A DNA stretch of 64,000 nt, from positions 496,001 through 560,000 of the forward strand of contig BAAHQB010000114.1 in the NCBI GenBank assembly GCA_054601695.1, written 5' to 3'. Both the position numbers and the translations under genes were made by a program. This stretch comes from Amorphochlora amoebiformis (taxonomy: Eukaryota > Cercozoa > Chlorarachniophyceae). This document shows, piece after piece, positions 1 to 50,939 of this stretch (within the stretch, counting starts at the first letter, position 1; every line of letters begins with the position of its first letter). The notes under the pieces are model-generated. The model was not told the DNA's origin, did no database searches, and saw only the letters and a list, made by a program, of their open reading frames with translations.

Positions 1-43
1 ATATTTATATGTGTATGTACATGTATATGTACATGTATATGTG

Positions 44-100
<57 letters not shown>

Positions 101-516
101 TTGTATGTGTATGTATATGTATATATGTATGTATAGGTGTATGTGTATGTATATGTGTATGTATATGTATGTGTGTACGTGTATCTATATGTATATGTGT
201 ATGTATATGTGTATGTTATGTATACGTATATGTATATGTGTATGTATATGTATATGCATATGTATATGTGTATGTATATATGCATATGTGTATGTATCGG
301 TTATGTATATATGTATGTATATGTATATGTGTATGTGTATGTATATGTATGTATACGTAAATGTATATGTATATGTCTATCTGTATGTATATGTGTATGT
401 ATGTGTATATGGGTATCTGTATGTATATGTGTATGTGCATGTGTATGTATATGTGTATGTGTATGTATATGTATATGTGTATGTATATGTATATGTGTAT
501 GTATATGATATGCAAG

Positions 517-557
<41 letters not shown>

Positions 558-636
558 GTACATATATGTATGCATGTGTATGTATATGTGTATGTGTATG
601 TATATGTATATGTATATGTGTATGTATATGATATGC

Positions 637-689
<53 letters not shown>

Positions 690-722
690 TATATGTATGT
701 ATATGTGCATACATACATATTT

Positions 723-774
<52 letters not shown>

Positions 775-778
775 AAAT
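1..778. repeat. TG/TA microsatellite (ATGTAT-type) at left edge
   Basis: Imperfect TATATG/TGTATG repeats pass into pure (TA)n near 515-560 and 640-690. Six-frame translations are Met/Tyr/Val/Cys strings and not proteins. It probably lies in an intron of the channel gene, whose exons resume at 904. Confidence 0.9.
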
Positions 779-846
779 CTATGTATATACATAAAAATAT
801 GTATAGTAAAAAACTGAGTGAATTTCTCAATTAATCATTATTTGGG

Positions 847-878
<32 letters not shown>

Positions 879-903
879 ATATATATACATATATAAATAT
901 AAC

Positions 904-26857
<25,954 letters not shown>

Positions 26858-27215
26858 ATCAAAGTAGGCTGCGAGACTACGCGTCAACCACTGCCGATGA
26901 ATTAAAATTAAGGCTTGGAACCCGATATTTATCCAACCCGGATTCCACAGCCAAGCCGATAAATTAAAGTATTAACTTATCTGGATGCCGATACACCATT
27001 TGGAATCCAGGAATATCCGATGGCTCTCAGGCTGCCAGCCACACGACCTCTCCGGCCCCTACTGATCGCCATTTTAGGTGATTTAGACTAATTCGAGAAG
27101 GTTCTCGCGGGAATACGTATGGATCTTGGTGGGGGGTATGTGAACGCCGATATATTTCTAATATCTCATTGAATTTCTCGTTACTAGCGTTGGGGTTTAT
27201 CTGCGTCATCGTCGG
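26858..27215. promoter_or_regulatory. Shared 5' region between divergent mtnA and DUF1499 genes
   Basis: This 358-bp gap separates the mtnA start codon (26857, minus) from the proposed start of the DUF1499 gene (27216, plus). Unlike nearly all non-coding DNA here it holds no TA or TTAGGG array and is of ordinary composition. Its position makes it the likely bidirectional promoter plus both leaders. No TATA box or named factor site was recognised. A 60-codon minus frame at 27027-27209 crosses it and is probably chance. The boundaries depend on the two start codons, of which the DUF1499 one is less certain. Confidence 0.5.
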
Positions 27216-38184
<10,969 letters not shown>

Positions 38185-39048
38185 TCTCGGTCGACGGGCG
38201 CTACATTCTAACTCATGAATACCGTAGTTGATACCGAGGAATTCGGCAATCACTGGAGTTTTCCCAGTATTAAGAATACTATATAGGCTGGTGATATATA
38301 CTGCTCGCTGTGGTTCCCGAATTATTAAATATAATTTATTCTACTGCCACGGCTGTTGTAATCATCACTATCAGTACTGTACCTTACATGCATAGCTGTA
38401 GCTATGCGTGCATATACTAGTGTATGATACTAACACTAGCAACAATGTATACCAGACACTGGATTAAGTTTAACATTCGAATCCGACAATGATTACAATT
38501 TGTTAAAGACTTTTCAGGACTCAGGATACTAGATGTATAGTCAGTTTTCTAGATTATATCATGGTACTAGAGCTTACATATACTGGCTATATAATGAGCT
38601 CAATACAACTATACACAACATGTATATCATAGTACTTTGATACTAGAAATATAATACAATAGTATAATATTATACTACTAGTACTCAGTGTACATTTAGG
38701 GAGCTGCCGCTGTACATGGTCTAGATGGTGCACATACATTTTCTAATATTATATATATATATACATGTTTTTTTGCAGGGAACTCCAGCAACGTTGAATA
38801 ATAAATCGGCTAATTTAATTTGTCGGCAATGCATGAAATGACTACTAGTGTCTAGGTGTGCCTGGATATGGCCTGTGAATTATATTAGGCAGTTGTAGAT
38901 TCGGTACCTGAACTGCAAGCGGTGGTCTAGGTGGTCAACGATGGTGCTGTCACTGCTAATATAAGCTGTATACTAGAACAACTTCAGTCGGATTGACTCG
39001 GATATACAATATTTTAATTATAATTATACTAGTACTATGATATATGTA

Positions 39049-39079
<31 letters not shown>

Positions 39080-39082
39080 TTA

Positions 39083-39169
<87 letters not shown>

Positions 39170-39530
39170 AATTACTAACTAGGCTAGATAATAGAAATTA
39201 CGACGTACTGATGTTAATACTACGGTACTAGCACACGGCCTATCTGGCTATATGCGCAATTTATATGGATGTATCATAGCACCGTACATAACGGACGATT
39301 CTAGTATTGTCTACTATTATCCGATAGTATAGTGCAACTATTTAGCTAATATTCTATCTGTAATATCTAGACTTTGTGCCAGCAACAATGATTCTACGGC
39401 ATGCACTGATTACAATAATCGACTCCACACATGCACACTTTCTTTGCATATTTACTAGACCAGTATAATAGAAAATTATATCAAATTGAATATTTCACAG
39501 ACTGTGAAAGTCACTAGTACCAGTGGTACT

Positions 39531-39591
<61 letters not shown>

Positions 39592-40450
39592 CTGCATTGA
39601 ATACAGTAGTATAATCACAATCAGATATATATAATTTGTAATATGTGCAGATATTTTTATAATAATTTATAAATATAACACTAAATAAATCTCAACTTAC
39701 CTGATAATACACGTGACATTTCAAACACTAACCTGGTCCCTGGACCCTAGTCTGAACCCTAATCTTAAGCTACCCCACCCACCAACCAGATCAACCCTCT
39801 GCCGTTACCACCACTGCCCGTTACCACCGACACTACCGGTAGCTGTGTAACGTTTGAAAGAATATTTAAAAAGTCGGCGATTGGAAAGGTGGCTGGAGCT
39901 GGTGTTGAAATGAAGGAAAATCATCTTTATTGGGCATTTGAGGTGTAGAAGTGGGATTAGAGTAAATAGTTTGTAGGACGGTGAGGTTCGAAAGGGGGTT
40001 TGGTTTGGGATAGGGAATTCGTACATCACTCCCTCACTCATCTTCACATATGACGTTAAGCACCTGAACATACCATGAGAGACAGTAAGCAATTTCACTT
40101 CTGTAATCAGGCTGAATTTATGGATTTTATGTTCTCATAAATGCACAGATGTGCATACAACATTCCCTTGGACGATGACGAAAATTATATCCTCCACATC
40201 CCATCGGCAAGCCCATAGACTGATCACTTGGTCAGTGGCCACTCATCAGCTCACTGCATTTTAATTATAAAGGTCTACGGACAGTAGCTAGCTAAATTTA
40301 TTACGCAGCCTGTGCTTCGAAGACCGGAAGACTAGTTCCGGTTACCAAGCGAGAAGATCCCAGAGATCTTATCTAATTTCAATTCCCTTTTTCGTCCTTT
40401 TATTCAACCTTTAGCACATATTGAATTGAACAAAACTACAGCTTAACTCT
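38185..40450. other. Gap between DUF1499 gene and unknown-protein gene; no gene recognised
   Basis: Mostly unique AT-rich DNA with (TA)n at 39050-39160 and 39535-39588. The part at 38380-39480 is rich in CTAG and ACTAGT-like words. A 97-codon minus frame at 39805-40098 has no recognisable protein features and no linked exons. Confidence 0.6.
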
Positions 40451-41384
40451 ATGACTTCGTATTATCAGAAATTATTGGATTACTATATTGGAGGCCCCTA
40501 TTATTATCAACGTCCTCTCTACATCGAATCCTGAACGATTTCGGACAGGCGAGACTTTAGGTGGATTCACTTTAAGAAAACTTTCGTTTTACGACGAAAA
40601 TCAAAACGCAACGGGATTTGAATTCCTCCCTCACACTGATCAACCCACACCACCACAGGAGTCCGCACCCGACTCCTCCTCCAACCCGGACAGCCAAGCC
40701 AGCAGATCAGTCTGTCTTCCCATTCTTTTCTGTTTTCCATCGAAGCTTTTCTCTCCTTCGAAAGCCACCAACGCTGCCATCGAAGCCACGGACCTGCGCG
40801 ACCTCTGGCCAAAACAACAACACTAGTCCGAGACGGTCGAACCTGAAGCAAATGAAGGTCAGAGGGCTCAAGCAAGGAGGCAACACTAAACGAAGGACTC
40901 ACTCCCAGTCGTACCTATCGAACCCCATCTGGACCCAGTCCGATAAGCCCGAAGCTCTCGTGCTCGATTGGCTCAAAGGCGAGGTAGAGAGGCGACGGGA
41001 AACCAGTGGACACATTCCGGAATTGGTCGTCGGTGAGATTCTCAACTTCTATTGTTGTTGTTGCAGAAGGATCTTACTGCTATGGGTTTCCTGTGGTCCA
41101 ATCTGGCGCGAGAGACTTTTTGAGAGTCGTGGATGGCCTGTTTTCATGTGGAGGGGGAACAATTGAGGGAGGTTTGAGTGTTTTTGGGTTTCGTTTGTGA
41201 CATTTTGATGTGGTGTGCAGAAATCCAGCGAGATGAGAACACCAATATGTGTCAGATTGGGCTCAAGATCGCCAGTAAGGTGACTCAGAGAGCATGTGTA
41301 CTTCGGTCATTTTTCATGATATACACACATATATATATATATATATATTATATAAAAATGTATATATGTATATATGTAATATAC

Positions 41385-41419
<35 letters not shown>

Positions 41420-41522
41420 ATATATATATATATATATGCATGCCAGTAAGGTGACATAGAGAGAATGTGTCTTTCGGTCATTTATAATACATGTACATGA
41501 AAATACATGTATATATATCCAC

Positions 41523-41588
<66 letters not shown>

Positions 41589-41689
41589 GAGGGTACATGC
41601 ATACAATATATACATATAAATGTGTGTAATATATATCTATATATATATATATATATATATACAATATATATCTGTTTATATGTATATAC

Positions 41690-41763
<74 letters not shown>

Positions 41764-41860
41764 GACTTCGGATGGAAAAGATGACGCTATGGGTAGTACC
41801 AGTAATACATGTCCTAAGCTTCTTCGTATCCAAAACTCCAAACGCTTATTTAAGGCAATT

Positions 41861-41902
<42 letters not shown>

Positions 41903-42042
41903 GTATGTATAATATATGTGAGTGTGTACATACATAAATAAATAAATATATATATATATATATATCATTTGGATTCCGGACCTCGAATCCCTGAATTAAC
42001 CCAACATAAATATCGGGGTAGTCTCCCTGAACGATGACCCGT

Positions 42043-42077
<35 letters not shown>

Positions 42078-42888
42078 CATATATATATATATATATAATA
42101 TATATTATAAATATACACCAAAATTTATGAATATATGTACATATATCTACATATATGTACCCCATTTAGATGAATGCTGGTCTTAAGCGTCTCCGGCAGG
42201 CAAACCGTGACTCTGATTACTACCCAAATCGTCGCTTCTCCGAACCTACTAAGATTGTGAAAAAATCGGCGATGTTAGACTCGAGACTTCCCGATACCGG
42301 AACTTCTGACATAATGAGGTACATTTATTTATGTAAATTTGTACTTATTATGCATATGTGTACATATGTAGATATAAATATATAAATATATATATATATA
42401 TAGATATACATAATATATATATATATGTATTTAAACATATTTAAGATCATTTATATATATATAATTATATGTATATATATATATATATATAATATATAGA
42501 TATACATACATACATATATTACATAACTTACAACATAAGACATCACACACACGCATACACACGCACACAAACGTTCATCACATACTCATCCTCACCATCC
42601 CCCTCAGATCGAAATCTCCTTTAAGTTCTGCTCACAAGCCCAGCAAAAAAGATCTCTCCGCTCCCGTAGACTATCTCCGCTCCCCCCCCCTCATCGGCGT
42701 GTTAAATCCCGTACCCCCTGTTCCCGGCCCCAAAGAGATCTCGCCTAAGAGTGGTGGGCTAATATCGGAAGAGTTTCTAGATATTGATGTGCACGCGTCA
42801 CCGTTAGCACCGATACAGGTATGTGAGTACAAATATGTGTAGGCGTGTTAGTGTGTGTTCGTATATGTAAGTTTACATATAATGCATA

Positions 42889-42961
<73 letters not shown>

Positions 42962-42990
42962 CTATATGTAATATATATATATATACATAC

Positions 42991-43027
<37 letters not shown>

Positions 43028-43170
43028 CAGGGGGAGGGAGGAAAACAAGGGATGAACTTCGATATTGCTGTAGAGTTCGAGACCCCTGGGTTATACATAT
43101 TAATACCCACACTGTATATTATATATATATATATATATATATGTATATGTATATAAATATATAAATATAA

Positions 43171-43221
<51 letters not shown>

Positions 43222-43261
43222 GTGTGTGTGTGTATATAATATATATATATGTATGTATATG

Positions 43262-43296
<35 letters not shown>

Positions 43297-44120
43297 TGCT
43301 TACTCCAGGGTTGAATGCAGCGTGGATAACCTGTTCGACTTTGCTCTCCAAACTATCTCTCCCACGAGTAAACAAAATCGAGGGAGAAGTAGGGCGGGGG
43401 ACGGGGAAGTCACACCTTCTTTCTTCGAAGACATTCGTCATGAAAACGAAAAACAGATTTGGCGACAACCTGGTATGTTATGATTGTGATGAGCACGTGT
43501 GTGTGGGTGTGTGTGTTGTGTGTGTTGCGTTGGATGGTTATGTTACGAATGTTCTCTCTGTCTGTGTGTGTGGGTTTGTGTTGGTTTCTTTTTGTGCGTT
43601 GTGTGTGTGTGTTTTCACTTGAAGTTTCCATTTCATATTTTTCACTTATATTTTTCACTTATATTTTTCACTTATTTTGTGAGTGTGTGTATGTGTGTGC
43701 TTTTGTGCGTGGTTTGTGTGTGTGTGTGTGTGTGATGTGTTTTCACTTGATCCTTTTGATGTGGATATGAGAGTGTAGATGCATATGTGTAGATATCTAT
43801 TTACAGGGAAGATGGATGTATGCATAATGCTGTCGCCTGAAAAGACGGTAATCTGTCTACCTCTACCACTCGCCAACTATTTCCTCTCTCTCTCTTTCTC
43901 ACCCTATCTCTTTCTCTCAGTCTTTCTGTCTGTCTCTCCTGAACGTTAAGGTAGAATATAAAAATAGATATACTTTATTAATGCAAATAGTTCCTTTTCA
44001 TGGCCCTTCTAGGCAAACCACTTATATTCAATACATGTATACTTATTTATATTCATAATATATAATATTAACATATATATATATATGTATGTATGTATAT
44101 ATATATATATATACATATAC

Positions 44121-44194
<74 letters not shown>

Positions 44195-44241
44195 CATATA
44201 TATATATTGTCTTACAATCCAGTTCTCTCCAAAATACTATA

Positions 44242-44306
<65 letters not shown>

Positions 44307-44999
44307 CTGTAGACATTTACATATTATATATATATATATATATATATACATACACATATATATATATATATATGTATACATATATAATATATGTATATAT
44401 ATATATATATATATATCAGTCACCGAATAGTGAAATAGCGAAGGGGGAAAACAAAACCAAGCGAGTAGCAGACAGGGAGCACTCAGAGGAAGAAGGCAAG
44501 CTCATCTCGCTGCGCCAGGCTCTGAGACATCGTCCTATTTCGGTAAAGTTACCCAAAACTATCCTGCAATTTCATCTCGACAGTCGGCTCATTCTTTCCC
44601 TCTCTCTCTTTCCCTCCCTCTCCCTTTCCCTCTCCCTCTCTCTTTCCCTCTCTCTCTCTTTCCCTCCATCTCTTTCCCTCTTTCTCTCTTTCCCTCTTTC
44701 CTCTCTCTTTCCCTTTCTCTCTCTTTCCTTCTCTCTCTCTTTGCCTCTCTCTCTTTCTCTCTCTCTCTTTCCCTCTCCCTCTCTTTCCTCAATCTCTCTT
44801 TCCCTCTCTCGTACCCTCTCTCTTTCCCTCTCCCTCTCTTTCCCTCTCCCTCTCTTTCCCTCTCTCTTTCCCTCTCTCTCTGTTATGGCATAATCTTTTC
44901 TCTAGTGGTTTCTGAATTGCTTTTCTCTCTTAATCTCTCTCAATTTTGTGTCTCACCTTACCTCGTATCTCTACATGTGTGTACTACATTTTACATACG

Positions 45000-45060
<61 letters not shown>

Positions 45061-45682
45061 TATACGTGTAATGTATGTTGTCTCTCTCTCTGTATCTCCC
45101 TCATTCTTATCATTCTGTCCCTACATGTGTCGATGTACTACCTTATGTAAATATTTATCATACATATATATATATATATATGCATACACATGTGTAACGT
45201 GTAGAACAGAATAATTGTTGCTAACAAATTAAATTTGTATGGAATAGGTAAACCCTTTCTCTGTTCGTCTATGATTTCCTACTGTTTTAGTTTGGAGCGC
45301 TCTCTCTATCTCTCTCTCTCTCCATCTCTCTCTATCTCTCTCTCTCTCCATCTCTCTCTATCTCTCTCTCTCTCCATCTCTCTCTATCTCTCTCTCCCTC
45401 CATCTCTCTCTATCTCACTCTATCTCTCTCTCTCTCTCTCCATCTCTATCTCTCTGTGTGTGTCTCTCCCTCCCTCCCTATTTGACGAACATTTCTTGGT
45501 ACATCCCCACCCCCCTCAATCTCTTTCAGCTTATGCATTATCCGTTTCGTAGGAGTTTGTCGTCGATGACTTCGCGATGGACGTTCGGCAGTAGACTCGC
45601 ATGTTCACCAGTTTTCGACATATTTTCAAACCGATACAACTATTGGTTTTTTTTTTTTCTCTCTCTTCTTTTCTCCCACTGA
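40451..45682 (+). CDS. Protein of unknown function, 517 residues, 12 exons
   Basis: I do not recognise a family. Exons: 40451-40511, 40549-40709, 40765-41032, 41067-41171, 41221-41279, 42170-42318, 42608-42818, 43031-43089, 43309-43472, 43807-43847, 44420-44542, 45530-45682. Every exon is bounded by AG and GT, phases agree at all 11 junctions, and the frame runs from ATG (MTSYYQKLL) to TGA. The first introns are very short (37, 55, 34 and 49 nt); later ones carry (TA)n, GT or CT tracts. The protein is rich in Ser, Pro, Lys and Arg and looks mostly disordered, with a compact stretch near [19 protein letters not shown] and a hydrophobic, Phe/Leu-rich C-terminus that could be a tail anchor. The first intron donor (GTCCTC) is weak. 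The end of exon 5 has two possible donors; the one used here (GTGACT) keeps phase with exon 6. Confidence 0.75.
44590..44885. repeat. CT tract in last intron of unknown-protein gene
   Basis: (TCTCTTTCCC)n-like repeats; a second CT tract is at 45297-45475 in the same intron (44543-45529). Both are pyrimidine-rich on the sense strand and end just upstream of the terminal exon's acceptor. Confidence 0.9.
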
Positions 45683-45881
45683 ATTTCCTTTTTTTTTCTT
45701 AATTTTTAGTCATTTTATTAGCATGTTTGTTTTTTGGCTTAAGTTTTATTCTATATGGGGAAGGTTGGGTAGAGCATTCCTTTTTGCTTTCGTAATTGTA
45801 ATTTTCTATCTTGTCACAGTTTTCTTGTAGTTTCAACTGGAACTGGTCACTGTTAAACTTTTTCATATCGTCGTCTCAGAA

Positions 45882-45960
<79 letters not shown>

Positions 45961-47011
45961 AGTTCGTATGCATGATCCATACAAATTCCTTTTCTAGACA
46001 TATATTTGAAACTGAGCACGCGGATACTTTCGACAGAATTTTTACAAAGTATTGGCTTGCAAACTATTGTATTAGACTCTTACTTACCCCTCGGTCTTCC
46101 ATACCACACATCTGACTAGTATAATAACTAAATCAGACAATAAGGGTGAAAAAGACACTATTTCGAAAATACTTTTCTTTTGTCATCTCTATACATCTAG
46201 AGATGTATCACGACATATTTTAGATGTCACCAATCGAATTCTTGGGTTTTCAAAAATCTGAGAGAGAGGAGAAGAATGGAAAATGAATAATGAAACTTAA
46301 TCCAAAGGAAAAAAAAAAGAAAAGTAAGAGCATATAAAAAGCCTTTGCTGGACCACCTAGGCCCATTTATACAGTACGCTCTTGCATATACGTTTAGAAT
46401 AGCGAAAAAACAACCTATAGCAACACAACTAAGGTCGAATTCTCAGGGTTTGTATATCCTAAGTTCAAATTCAAATCAGTAGAGATTCGAATACTGCCTT
46501 ACCCAAGCTATGTCTGTGCACAAGCTCATGCTAATTACACCATGATTTTTTGCGCATACAATTACGTCTCTCACACCAGGGTGAGACGAAATCTAAGTTC
46601 CAGTCTAGATAGGTCTTGCTTTTCTCTTAATTTTCTCTTTGGTTCCAGCATTCGGCGCGTCAGTAGGCGCGAACATCGAGCAAATTATAATTATCGGGAT
46701 GTATAACCAGTTTAAACTTGCATCATCCAGATCTAGAGATAATAAGTGAATCTAGATGAATAATAACACGTGGCCGGCCGCTAACTTTAGTAACTAGTAC
46801 ATAACTTAGTCTAGTAAGTTGCCTATCTGGCCTCAGGTATTACATTGTAGTAATATGTCAATGATTAATCTAGAATCTAGATCGGACTAGTGTACACGTA
46901 GCACCATCTCTAGTATCTACATATATCTAGATATATATATATATATATATAGAGTATGTCACAGTATATATTTCCTAGATTTCTAAGTCTAGAGACTCTA
47001 GAATCTCTAGG

Positions 47012-47056
<45 letters not shown>

Positions 47057-47316
47057 CTAGAATATTTATATGCACGTACATATATATATATGTATATATA
47101 CATGTATATATATATATATATTTCACACTATATATATATATATATATATAATATCTAAAATATATATATAATTAATATATATAAATATATATAATATATA
47201 TATATATATATTTATGTATAATATATATTTATATATATTATATATATATATATATATATATGGAGAGAGAGAGAGAGAGAGAGTGTGTACAAGCGATATG
47301 ATACAGGAAAAATAAT

Positions 47317-47365
<49 letters not shown>

Positions 47366-47366
47366 C

Positions 47367-47397
<31 letters not shown>

Positions 47398-48066
47398 CGA
47401 GAGTTTCTAACATATATCAATGGATAGTTCAGGCGATCGGTTCGGTCAAGACTTAAGAGTACCATCAAGCTTAATTTAAATAATGTTATTAGTTAATATT
47501 CTACTCCACTTCTTTTAATTTCCCAACTTTGTAGCATCCCTTTTGGGGAACAATGTATCCTTGCGACCTTGACTTCTCCCAGGTCGTGTACGCAGGGATT
47601 TGTTCTCACACTGACCACACATATCTTCGGCAATCAACGTTTCTGGAGAATATGGCACACATGTCCCCTTAATCTCTCGCTTTCTTCCCAGCCCTTACTT
47701 TCGCTGCCGCGGCCAGCGGACGTCTGCTATTCATTCGAAACCCTCTATAAATTTGCATAAACTCAAACCCCTAATAGATGCTCAATTGACCTCTAATTAG
47801 GAAAATTTAACCTCTAATAAAAAACACACAAACCCTGTAGTATAATAATAACCCCTAATCGATGTTCAAGATGACCTCTATTTCCACTCTGTACCAAGAC
47901 CCGCAACCAACATTCCCACTCTTGATTTATCTTTGTACATTTCGCCCAAATAGTCTACCAATCATCAATCGGAATCCGTCGGAATTGCCAAGAATGTAGA
48001 TATAAGAATATGAATATATCAAATATCTCCAACAAATATATGCTCACAAAATAAAAAGCGGCTCAG
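45683..48066. other. Gap upstream of eL39; no gene recognised
   Basis: Unique AT-rich DNA with (TA)n at 45885-45958, 47020-47260 and 47325-47390, GA runs at 47264-47282 and 47380-47397, and a CTAG/TCTAGA-rich segment at 46720-47010. No exon with family similarity was found on either strand. Confidence 0.6.
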
Positions 48067-48189
48067 ATGGAGTCGGATGGCCGCCCCAACCGCACTCGGC
48101 GTGGACAATGGATAATTCTCGTGATTATCGCCGCAATTTTCTTAGCAAAAAGTGTTGCGTCTGCGCAGAATGGGCCTTCAATTCTAGAG
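48067..48189 (+). CDS. Candidate signal-peptide exon of unknown gene
   Basis: Open stretch starting MESDGRPNRTRRGQWIILV, with a hydrophobic core and a plausible signal cleavage region ending VASA, followed by a good donor (GAG then GTATCT). The donor phase (0) matches the acceptor of the eL39 exon at 48890, so on paper it could splice to it and give eL39 a secretory N-terminus. That would be strange for a ribosomal protein. It may instead belong to an unrelated transcript or be chance. A short stretch (CTCGGCGTGGACAA) inside this exon recurs about 130 bp downstream. Confidence 0.3.
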
Positions 48190-48889
48190 GTATCTGGTTT
48201 CTTCTTTTTTTCGAAATTTTCCACCGCTCGGCGTGGACAACCTGTCGTCCAAATATGTACTTGCGTGTTCAATATCCGCGAAAGCATGCATGAAAGCTGT
48301 GGCATCATGTGTGAGGGGGTTTATGAACCTTTAAGTCACAGTCTATGGTCTTATGAAAAATGTACATCATGCATTTCGACCCGCCAGCTACTTCTGGGTG
48401 CTGTGTTTGACCACTCTCTCCTTCGACCGGAAAACCCCCACAAATCCATAGACTCATATGCCTCATGCATGATTTCAAGGCAAAATTTGAGAACAAAAAC
48501 CCATTACCGATGTGGAAGATCAAACTAAGCACTCATGTGCACATTACACGCCGTATATGTATGTTCCCACCGACCACGAAACCCCATTTATAATCTAGTT
48601 TTACCCGCCAGAGATATAACAACATGCTCTTATGTGTCGGTGGGCTTTATCTAGAACCTATGCGACAAAAATGCAAGCCACATATACATAAACACCAATG
48701 GACGTATTTACATAACCCAGCGCACAGTATAGATTATACCAAGAAATACTGAGAATTTTGACGTTTTCCCTCAAACATATACGTGTCTGACACGGACGTA
48801 TACATCCATGTTGATTGATATATACATGGAAATATTATAACTTCAGCGCACATATACATATCCCATAACTTGAACCTTTTTTTCCTCAG

Positions 48890-49492
48890 GCATCCAACAA
48901 GACATTTAAAACCAAGTTAAAGATAATTCGCAACCACAGAAAAAACAAAGAGGTAAAACGAAACTAACCCCTATGAACACACATACAAGATCCATATCTA
49001 ACCTCATCTTACATAATAACCCTTCATGTGACGCCCACTTAGCCCCTCTATCCGCACGGTTTTTGCGGTTGAAACGCGGGCAAAATGCCAACACCCTAAC
49101 ACATCGGCATGTTTGCACTGATGGCAAACTTCTCATTCCCTCTCCTCGTCCTCTGTTTACATTCTGTTTTCTTCCTCTTACCACATATCTCTTTAGCTTC
49201 TACTAATGTTCTCTTCTCCTCCGAAGGTTCCTTTCTCTTCCAGAGCATTCATCTCTCTTCCTCACTTTTTCTCGGAGCACTCCTCTCTTCCTCTCCAGTC
49301 TCAACCCCTACGAGTTCTGTCTCTGTTTCCCAACGAATTCCCTCTCTGATTCGTAGATTTTCTAACTTCTCTCTTCCTCTTACATGTCTGTTTCTTGTTC
49401 TCCTTTCTCTAATTCCGCTCATCATCGTTGTTTCACTTTATCTCTTATCTCTCCCCTCTCTGACTCGTATATGTATATATACATATATATAC

Positions 49493-49524
<32 letters not shown>

Positions 49525-49548
49525 TCGTATTATTTTATAATATAATAC

Positions 49549-49583
<35 letters not shown>

Positions 49584-49691
49584 CATATATACATATGTAT
49601 ATGTACATATGTATATAAATGTAGTTGCGAGTTGTCTAAATATAACACATACAGGTACCTTAATGGTACACATACACATATATGTATATAA

Positions 49692-49775
<84 letters not shown>

Positions 49776-49793
49776 ACAGGTACCTTTATGGCA

Positions 49794-49834
<41 letters not shown>

Positions 49835-49847
49835 TTAGAATATATAT

Positions 49848-49919
<72 letters not shown>

Positions 49920-49991
49920 CATATGTATATGTACATATGTATATAAATGTAGTTGCGAGTTGTCTAAATATACACATACAGGTACCTTTAT

Positions 49992-50052
<61 letters not shown>

Positions 50053-50070
50053 CAGGTATCTTTATGTCAT

Positions 50071-50166
<96 letters not shown>

Positions 50167-50297
50167 ACAGAGATGCTTAAATATAACACATACAGGTACC
50201 TTTATGGCTTAGAGTCAAACTAAGGAGAGCTGGGACTACAAGGAGGTAACATACATAATATAGAATATATATATATATATATATCTGAATTTATATA

Positions 50298-50339
<42 letters not shown>

Positions 50340-50432
50340 ATATATACATATATATATATATATACATATATATTATACATATATATTATACATATATATT
50401 ATATATATATATATTACATATTATATATATAT

Positions 50433-50491
<59 letters not shown>

Positions 50492-50645
50492 AACAAGAAG
50501 ATATATACACACATAAATACACTTCCTACCAGTCGTGTATTTAACAAGATATACACACATATGTACACACATACATACACTCCCTACCAGCCGTGTATTC
50601 AACAACAAGAGGCGTCACTGGAGGGTCAGCAAGCTGAAGATATAG
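48890..50645 (+). CDS. RPL39: 60S ribosomal protein eL39 (start codon in an upstream exon)
   Basis: Small basic protein of the large cytosolic ribosomal subunit, lining the exit tunnel. Exons: 48890-48952, 50196-50245, 50591-50645, phases 0/2, stop TAG. Translation begins [20 protein letters not shown], continues [16 protein letters not shown] and ends [14 protein letters not shown]. The KTF start, the P-x-W-x-R centre and the KRRHWR-x-x-KL end are diagnostic of eL39, and the spacing from KTF to P-x-W equals that of the animal protein. The region before KRRHWR is five residues longer than usual. In many eukaryotes the eL39 start codon sits alone at the end of exon 1. Here exon 1 is unproven: the ATG at 48346, followed by GTCTTA, and the exon at 48067-48189 are the two candidates. 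Introns contain repeated copies of the acceptor-side exon edges. Confidence 0.9.
49640..50060. repeat. Four copies of eL39 exon acceptor edge
   Basis: Copies near 49650, 49778, 49979 and 50043 of the ACAGGTACCTTTATGGC segment at the true exon (50196), two of them with about 30 bp of upstream intron. Spacers are (TA)n. Confidence 0.95.
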
Positions 50646-50873
50646 CACGTGTTCTACCCCTACCCCTAGCCCCTCTAAGTACTGCCTGAAATGGCTCTAA
50701 AGTGGTGTAGATGTGAGTAGATAGTACGGGCAGTAGCTGCATGCATGGCTTATATATTAGCTCGCATCTGCGAACCCGACCGGTCGTCAGTATTTTTTTA
50801 AAAAAGTTTATTTTTCCGAGTATGTATACATAGAGTATATCTCCAATCTTTCCGGTTTGATTCTAGATATGTA

Positions 50874-50939
<66 letters not shown>

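Noticed and set aside
27027-27209. 60-codon minus frame upstream of mtnA
   Set aside because: It does not splice in phase to the mtnA exons; the five-codon first exon at 26843-26857 does.
39805-40098. 97-codon minus-strand frame
   Set aside because: No recognisable domain, no exon partners, and composition like its surroundings.
41765-41865. Plus-strand open stretch between exons 5 and 6 of the unknown-protein gene
   Set aside because: Exons 5 and 6 join in phase without it, and in the required phase it meets a stop.
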